Positions 59,175 to 64,000 of a stretch of 64,000 nucleotides of DNA are shown here, one piece after another (position 1 is the stretch's first letter; every line of letters starts with the position of its first letter). Below the pieces are notes generated by a model. It had not been told where the DNA came from. It saw nothing but the letters and a program-made list of their open reading frames with translations, and did not search any database. Both the position numbers and the translations under genes were made by a program. The stretch is from Streptococcus parasanguinis (GTDB lineage: Bacteria > Bacillota > Bacilli > Lactobacillales > Streptococcaceae), in NCBI RefSeq assembly GCF_901875555.1, contig NZ_CABFMD010000022.1:124001-188000 (forward strand). Direction: 5' to 3'.

Positions 59175-61526
59175 ATGAAAACAAGTATTAAAGAATATTT
59201 ACAAGAGCATGACAAAGCCCAGATCAATGATCTGGCAGCAGCTCTAGGAAAAGAAGGATCTAAGGATTTTCGTGACTTGGTCAAAACCATCTCTCTGATG
59301 GAACGCCGTCATGAGTTGAAATTCGAGGATGATGGCTCTCTTCGTTTGGCTCAAAAGAAGGCCCCAGCTATTACGCTCAAGGGGATCTTTCATGCCCATA
59401 AAAATGGCTTTGGCTTTGTTAGTTTAGAAGGCGAAGAAGAGGACCTCTTTGTTGGTCGAAATGATGTCAACCACGCCATCGATGGGGATACTGTTGAGAT
59501 CGTCATTACCAAGGTGGCAGACAGAAACAAAGGAACGGCAGCAGAAGCTAAGATTATTGATGTCTTGGATCATAGCGTCAAAACGGTTGTTGGACAAATT
59601 GTTCTGGATGAGGAAAAGCCCAAATATGCCGGCTACATTCGTTCGAAAAATCAAAAAATCAACCAGCCGATCTATGTGAAGAAGCCAGCTATCCAATTGG
59701 AAGGTACCGAAATCCTCAAGGTCGAAATTGATCAATACCCGAGCCGCAAGCACAATTATTTTGTGGCAACTGTGCGGGATGTGGTCGGTCATGTGACAGA
59801 TCCAGGAATCGATGTGTTAGAAGTCTTGGAATCCATGGATATCGTCTCAGAATTTCCAGAAGAAGTGCTGAAAGAGGCTGAGCAGGTTCCAGATGCACCG
59901 TCTGCAAAGGATTTAGAGGGGCGGTTGGATCTGCGAGAGGAGATTACCTTTACGATTGACGGAGCGGATGCCAAAGACTTGGACGATGCGGTCCATATCA
60001 AGCCACTCAAGAACGGCAATTTTGAGCTGGGGGTTCACATCGCAGATGTCTCTTATTATGTTACAGAAGGCTCAGCTCTCGACAAGGAAGCTCTAAATCG
60101 GGCAACCTCTGTCTATGTGACTGATCGGGTAGTACCCATGCTTCCAGAACGCTTGTCTAATGGGATCTGTTCTTTAAATCCGAATGTGGACCGCCTGACC
60201 CAGTCTGCCATTATGGAGATTGATCCTCATGGCAAGGTCGTCAAGCATACCATTACCCAAACAGTGATCAATACGACCTTCCGAATGACCTATAGCGACG
60301 TCAATGATATCTTAGCAGGCGACGAAGACAAGGCTCAAGAGTTTAAGAAAATTGTCCCAAGTATTCATCAAATGGCCACCCTGCATGGTATTCTAGAAAG
60401 CATGCGAATTCGCCGAGGAGCCCTCAATTTTGATACCAATGAAGCTAAAATCCTAGTCAATAAAGAAGGAAAACCGGTCGACATTGTCCTCCGTCAAAGA
60501 GGGATTGCCGAGCGGATGATTGAGTCCTTTATGCTGATTGCCAATGAGACCGTGGCGGAGCACTTTACACGAATGAAACTGCCCTTCATCTACCGGATCC
60601 ACGAAGATCCAAAGGCAGAAAAAGTACAGAAGTTTATCGATTATGCTTCTAGCTTTGGGATCCAAATCTACGGAACGGCTAGTGAGATGAGCCAAGAAGC
60701 CCTGCAAGAAATCATGCGCAAGATCGAAGGAGAACCCTATGCAGATGTCCTTTCGATGATGTTGTTGCGCTCGATGCAACAGGCCCGTTACTCAGAACAT
60801 AACCATGGTCACTATGGGCTCGCTGCGGAATATTATACTCACTTTACCAGTCCCATTCGCCGGTATCCGGACCTGATGGTTCATCGAATGGTGCGCGAAT
60901 ACGGTAAATCCCAAGAAGTGGCAGAACACTTTGAACAAGTTCTTCCAGACATTGCCAGCCAATCCTCTAGTCGAGAGCGCCGGGCTATTGATGCAGAGCG
61001 TGAAGTCGAAGCTATGAAAAAGGCCGAATACATGGAAGACTATGTTGGGGAAGAGTACGATGCTGTGGTTTCCAGTGTAGTGAAATTTGGCCTCTTTGTG
61101 GAGCTACCCAATACGGTCGAAGGTTTGATCCATATTACCAATCTTCCTGAATTCTACCATTTTAACGAACGGGATCTAACCCTTCGCGGGGAGAAATCGG
61201 GAGTGACTTTCCGTGTCGGTCAGCAAATCCGGATCAAGGTGGAAAGAGCTGACAAGATGACAGGAGAGATTGATTTCTCCTATATCCCAAGTGAGTTGGA
61301 TGTCGTCGAAAAAGGCCTCAAGGCCAAAGGACGTGACCGAGATGGCAATCGCAGAGATCGCAGACGCAAAGACAAAAAAGTTTCTAAGGGTTCGACCGTT
61401 AAAAGAGATGCAAAAGGAAAAGAATCCTCCAAAAAGAAAAAAGGGAAGAAACCATTTTACAAGGAAGTAGCAAAGAAAGGAGCCAAACATGGCAAAGGGC
61501 GAAGGAAAGGTCGTCGCGCAAAATAA
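59175..61526 (+). CDS. rnr: Ribonuclease R
   Basis: Exoribonuclease of 783 residues: N-terminal helical and cold-shock domains (about 1-220), RNB catalytic domain with [12 protein letters not shown] near 260 (metal-binding aspartates), an S1 domain (about 620-705, [20 protein letters not shown]) and a lysine/arginine-rich tail. It degrades structured RNA and assists trans-translation; smpB overlaps its end by 38 bases, a pairing known from pneumococcus. Confidence 0.97.
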   Translation: MKTSIKEYLQEHDKAQINDLAAALGKEGSKDFRDLVKTISLMERRHELKFEDDGSLRLAQKKAPAITLKGIFHAHKNGFGFVSLEGEEEDLFVGRNDVNHAIDGDTVEIVITKVADRNKGTAAEAKIIDVLDHSVKTVVGQIVLDEEKPKYAGYIRSKNQKINQPIYVKKPAIQLEGTEILKVEIDQYPSRKHNYFVATVRDVVGHVTDPGIDVLEVLESMDIVSEFPEEVLKEAEQVPDAPSAKDLEGRLDLREEITFTIDGADAKDLDDAVHIKPLKNGNFELGVHIADVSYYVTEGSALDKEALNRATSVYVTDRVVPMLPERLSNGICSLNPNVDRLTQSAIMEIDPHGKVVKHTITQTVINTTFRMTYSDVNDILAGDEDKAQEFKKIVPSIHQMATLHGILESMRIRRGALNFDTNEAKILVNKEGKPVDIVLRQRGIAERMIESFMLIANETVAEHFTRMKLPFIYRIHEDPKAEKVQKFIDYASSFGIQIYGTASEMSQEALQEIMRKIEGEPYADVLSMMLLRSMQQARYSEHNHGHYGLAAEYYTHFTSPIRRYPDLMVHRMVREYGKSQEVAEHFEQVLPDIASQSSSRERRAIDAEREVEAMKKAEYMEDYVGEEYDAVVSSVVKFGLFVELPNTVEGLIHITNLPEFYHFNERDLTLRGEKSGVTFRVGQQIRIKVERADKMTGEIDFSYIPSELDVVEKGLKAKGRDRDGNRRDRRRKDKKVSKGSTVKRDAKGKESSKKKKGKKPFYKEVAKKGAKHGKGRRKGRRAK

Positions 61527-61956
61527 AAAGGCGAGACATGACTATACAATTGTAGAAACCATTGAAACAGGAATGGTGCTGACGGGGACAGAGATTAAAA
61601 GTGTCCGTGCTGCACGGATTAACTTGAAAGACGGTTTTGCACAAGTTAAAAATGGAGAAGTTTGGCTTAGCAATGTCCACATTGCCCCTTATGAGGAAGG
61701 CAATATCTGGAACCAAGATCCAGACCGTCGTCGCAAGCTTCTTCTTCATAAAAAGCAAATCCAAAAGCTGGACCAAGAAACCAAAGGAACTGGAATGACC
61801 CTGGTGCCTTTAAAGGTCTATCTCAAGGATGGCTATGCCAAATTGCTTTTGGGACTCGCTAAAGGGAAACATGATTATGACAAGCGTGAATCCATCAAAC
61901 GTCGGGAACAAAACCGGGATGTCGCACGGGTCATGAAACAATACAATACACGTTAA
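61489..61956 (+). CDS. smpB: SsrA-binding protein SmpB
   Basis: Protein of 155 residues that binds tmRNA and brings it to stalled ribosomes. Family features: [24 protein letters not shown] (about 10-33), the beta-barrel core and the C-terminal basic tail [14 protein letters not shown]. It overlaps the rnr tail, so the two are translated from one message. Confidence 0.97.
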   Translation: MAKGEGKVVAQNKKARHDYTIVETIETGMVLTGTEIKSVRAARINLKDGFAQVKNGEVWLSNVHIAPYEEGNIWNQDPDRRRKLLLHKKQIQKLDQETKGTGMTLVPLKVYLKDGYAKLLLGLAKGKHDYDKRESIKRREQNRDVARVMKQYNTR

Positions 61957-61960
61957 ACTA

Positions 61961-62002
61961 AAAAGGCAATTCTGAAACTTGTTTCAGAATTGCCTTTTTC
62001 TC
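61961..62002 (+). terminator. rnr-smpB terminator
   Basis: AAGGCAATTCTGAAA, loop CTTG, TTTCAGAATTGCCTT, then T: a perfect 15-pair stem. Confidence 0.95.
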
Positions 62003-62024
62003 GGAGAGGGGCCTTTTTGCTAAC

Positions 62025-62053
62025 TTGTAAAAAGGGACTTTTTCTTGTATGAT
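62025..62053 (+). promoter_or_regulatory. tehB promoter
   Basis: TTGTAA (62025-62030), 17-base spacer, TATGAT (62048-62053). Confidence 0.65.
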
Positions 62054-62083
62054 AAGAGTACTGAAAGAATAAGGAGAAGCCAC

Positions 62084-62944
62084 ATGACACAAAAATTAAT
62101 CGCCTACAAGCGCATGCCTATCTGGACCAAGGATACCATGCCAGAAGCTCTTCAAAGAAAGCACAATACCAAGGTAGGAACCTGGGGAAAGATTACTGTC
62201 TTAAAAGGTCAGTTAAGATTTATTGAATTGACAGAAGACGGGGAAGAAATCGCGAGCCACATCTTTGAAGCAGGTGCAGAGAATCCCATGGCAGAGCCCC
62301 AGGCCTGGCATCGGGTCGAAGCGTCGACTGATGATGTGGAGTGGTACTTGGAATTTTACTGTGAACCAAAAGACTATTTTTCCAAAAAGTACAATACCAA
62401 CCCTGTCCATTCAGAGGTGCTAGAAGCAGTGGGAATTGTCCCAGCTGGAAAGGCGCTGGATCTTGGATGTGGTCAAGGCCGTAATGCCCTCTTTTTAGCC
62501 CAACATGGTTTTGATGTGACAGCCGTCGATCAAAATGAGCTGGCCTTAGAGATACTCCAAAGTATTGTTGCCGAAGAAGATTTAGAGATGCCAGTCGGGC
62601 TTTATGATATCAATGCTGCATCGCTCACCCAAAACTATGATTTCATCGTGTCAACTGTGGTCCTCATGTTTTTAGAGGCAGAGCGGATCCCAGCGATCAT
62701 TCGCAATATGCAAGAGCATACCAACCCAGGTGGCTATAATCTCATTGTCTGTGCCATGGATACAGAAGATTATCCTTGTCAGATGCCCTTCTCGTTTACC
62801 TTTAAAGAAGGAGAATTGGCGGAGTATTACAAGGATTGGGAATTGGTCAAGTACAATGAAAATCCTGGCCACCTCCATCGTCGAGATGAGAATGGAAATC
62901 GAATTCAACTTCGATTTGCAACCATGTTAGCAAAGAAAAAATAA
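62084..62944 (+). CDS. tehB: SAM-dependent methyltransferase TehB with N-terminal cupin-like domain
   Basis: Protein of 286 residues in two parts: a DUF1971/cupin-like domain (about 1-90, KRMPIWTKDTMPEALQRKHNTKVGTWG) and a TehB-type methyltransferase (about 95-286) with the SAM loop ALDLGCGQGRNALFL near 125. TehB confers tellurite resistance in E. coli; a general thiopurine/tellurite-like methylation role is assumed. ATG 62084 follows AAGGAGA; 13 codons upstream are open but lie in the promoter. Confidence 0.9.
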   Translation: MTQKLIAYKRMPIWTKDTMPEALQRKHNTKVGTWGKITVLKGQLRFIELTEDGEEIASHIFEAGAENPMAEPQAWHRVEASTDDVEWYLEFYCEPKDYFSKKYNTNPVHSEVLEAVGIVPAGKALDLGCGQGRNALFLAQHGFDVTAVDQNELALEILQSIVAEEDLEMPVGLYDINAASLTQNYDFIVSTVVLMFLEAERIPAIIRNMQEHTNPGGYNLIVCAMDTEDYPCQMPFSFTFKEGELAEYYKDWELVKYNENPGHLHRRDENGNRIQLRFATMLAKKK

Positions 62945-62950
62945 AGAAAA

Positions 62951-62974
62951 AGCAGGATGTTAGGATCCTGCCTT
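62951..62974 (+). terminator. tehB terminator, left copy
   Basis: GCAGGAT (62952-62958) pairs with ATCCTGC (62965-62971). The 27 bases 62948-62974 recur exactly at 63235-63261 beyond repeat copy 6. Here the T-run is lost (CCTTCAGATT). Confidence 0.7.
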
Positions 62975-63000
62975 CAGATTGAAGACAAAGTCATATAAAA

Positions 63001-63134
63001 AACTTTCCTTAGGTGAGTACGGACGTCAGCGAACTTCTTCGAAGTTCCAAGACTTAGTTTTGAGCCTAGGGTCTCAAAACTCCCGAGTGCCTGAAACGTT
63101 ATTGTTTCAGGCACTTTTCTCACAGCGGAAAGTT
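63001..63134 (+). repeat. Structured intergenic repeat, copy 6 (forward)
   Basis: Closing stem AACTTTCC/GGAAAGTT with GTGAG/CTCAC; hairpin a GAACTTC/GAAGTTC; hairpin b AGTTTTGAG/CTCAAAACT; hairpin c CTGAAAC/GTTTCAG. It shares with copy 1 both its left flank (GATTGAAGACAAAGTCAT) and much of its right flank up to the second terminator. It lies between convergent tehB and the TetR gene; the 415-base gap contains nothing else but terminators. Confidence 0.85.
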
Positions 63135-63234
63135 TCGGTATTTTCTTGAATCAATTTAAAAATTGGAACTCATTTTTATTTTTTTTGCAAAATCGCTTAA
63201 CTTATTTTACTTTAAAGTAGTTTGTCTACATTCT

Positions 63235-63266
63235 AAAAGCAGGATGTTAGGATCCTGCCTTTTTGC
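63235..63266 (+). terminator. tehB terminator, right copy
   Basis: GCAGGAT/ATCCTGC stem at 63239-63258, followed by a proper T-run (CCTTTTTG). Exact duplicate of the left hairpin with its flanks. Confidence 0.8.
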
Positions 63267-63317
63267 TTTCTTACAAACAAGTTGAACAAGGTGATCAGAT
63301 CTTTTTTCATTTGCAAA

Positions 63318-63345
63318 AAGAAAAACCTTCTCCAGAAGGGTAGGA
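63318..63345 (-). terminator. TetR gene terminator
   Basis: On the minus strand CCTTC-TGGA-GAAGG is followed by TTTTTCTTTTT, just after the TetR stop. Confidence 0.75.
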
Positions 63346-63359
63346 AAAGGTTGGGGGAT

Positions 63360-63902
63360 TTAGTTCCAGCTGGCAAAGTCGCAGACACTGAGAATGATCG
63401 TTCCAATTTCAATGGGGTCCTCTTTTGCACCCGATTCTAACCAGGTAACAATTACAGATTCGATCGTAGCGATGAAAATTTCTAGACCATACTTGTATGG
63501 AACTTGAAAGTCTGAAATGATGTGTTCTTTAGCGTGGGGAGTATCGTCCAGTGCATGAAGGGTAAAACTTCTTACCAATTTACTAAAGTCCGAGCAACAG
63601 GATTGTGACAATGCATATATAAAATCATAATTCTCTTTAATAGCGGTCAACACATTGAGAAAGTTTACCTTGACAGGACTTCCTTCAACGAAGAGGCTAT
63701 CCAATTCTTGCATCATGTCCATTTTCATTTGCTCAAACATGTCGTATTTATCAACATAATGCAGATAGAAGGTCCCGCGGTTAATTCCAGCGGTTTCGGT
63801 TAATTGTCGAATAGTGATACTGTCAAAAGGTTGTTGTAAGAGCAGTTTCGAGAGTGCATTCCGTAAGTCTGACTTGGTTGTTGTTTGTCTTTGGCGTACC
63901 AT
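63360..63902 (-). CDS. TetR/AcrR family transcriptional regulator
   Basis: Protein of 180 residues with an N-terminal TetR helix-turn-helix (about 8-55, FDSITIRQLTETAGINRGTFYLHYVDKYDMFEQM) and a helical ligand domain. It starts with ATG preceded by AAAGGA. The 98 bases upstream to the window end are AT-rich and probably hold its promoter and operator; a divergent target gene, if any, lies outside the window. The ligand is unknown. Confidence 0.9.
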   Translation of the reverse strand: MVRQRQTTTKSDLRNALSKLLLQQPFDSITIRQLTETAGINRGTFYLHYVDKYDMFEQMKMDMMQELDSLFVEGSPVKVNFLNVLTAIKENYDFIYALSQSCCSDFSKLVRSFTLHALDDTPHAKEHIISDFQVPYKYGLEIFIATIESVIVTWLESGAKEDPIEIGTIILSVCDFASWN

Positions 63903-64000
63903 ATGTTCCTTTCTATAGTTGTATAAATCTGTTTCTATTTGTTTGATTTTAAAATAATTTATATGTTAAATAATTTTACTCAACTAATAAATAGAATTAT

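Noticed and set aside
1..64000. CRISPR array
   Set aside because: No regularly spaced identical short repeats with unique spacers were seen; the recurring sequences are dispersed single elements.

Overview
The window is a low-GC Firmicute chromosome, almost certainly Streptococcus. The housekeeping genes and their order (upp-clpP-ylbG-livJHMGF-CBS protein; tmk-holB-yabA-rsmI; pyrH-frr-cvfB; ybeY-dgkA-era-mutM-coaE-pmrA-rpmG-secG-rnr-smpB-tehB) match what I know of the pneumococcal/mitis-sanguinis map. MurE carries the L-lysine motif DDPN, and streptococcal operators for CtsR, CodY and MtaR can be read. A Mitis/Sanguinis-group species (parasanguinis- or australis-like) is my guess; species cannot be fixed from this window.

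Layout: 0-4 kb is a partial gene, murE and a MurJ-type flippase. 4-6.3 kb is an MtaR-box-controlled trans-sulfuration/C-S lyase pair. 6.3-9.4 kb is a Mg-responsive mgtA with an M-box riboswitch, a terminator and a translated acidic/proline leader peptide. 9.4-16 kb is upp, clpP, ylbG and the branched-chain amino acid ABC operon. 16-19 kb is an AT-rich Rgg-MFS cassette inserted before the CBS gene. 19.6-27.8 kb is yitT, the tmk-to-spx-like run, an ABC-F protein and slrA. 28-31.3 kb is a cluster of unrecognised membrane-anchored and accessory proteins, two of them paralogues. 31-39 kb is ftsK, a glyoxalase-fold protein, a second P-type ATPase and an Rgg/ABC pair. 39-46 kb is rplKA, a permease, pyrH-frr-cvfB-yozE and phoH. 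46-50 kb is an acetyltransferase, tRNA-Thr and a second AT-rich Rgg-MFS cassette. 50-54 kb is an attenuated patAB-type drug exporter pair. 54-64 kb is the ybeY-to-tehB run and a TetR regulator.

Non-coding architecture is the most interesting part. Six copies of a roughly 135-bp element (185 and 285 bp where expanded) sit between genes, five of them in convergent gaps. Each can fold into a closing stem holding three hairpins, and the stems covary between copies. At two or three sites a terminator-like hairpin is repeated on both sides of the element. One copy has a second repeat nested exactly in its third hairpin and another has an enlarged second hairpin.

The best candidate for an undescribed regulatory system is the mgtA leader: an M-box with a readable antiterminator, then a 29-codon ORF beginning MIQIDDHPEPH (analogous to enterobacterial MgtL), then mutually exclusive hairpins, one of which hides the mgtA ribosome binding site. 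The patA leader also shows a readable attenuator, with tandem terminators whose arms can be exchanged. Three Rgg regulators each neighbour a transporter gene, and short coupled ORFs precede both MFS genes. No CRISPR array, insertion sequence, prophage or rRNA was seen.
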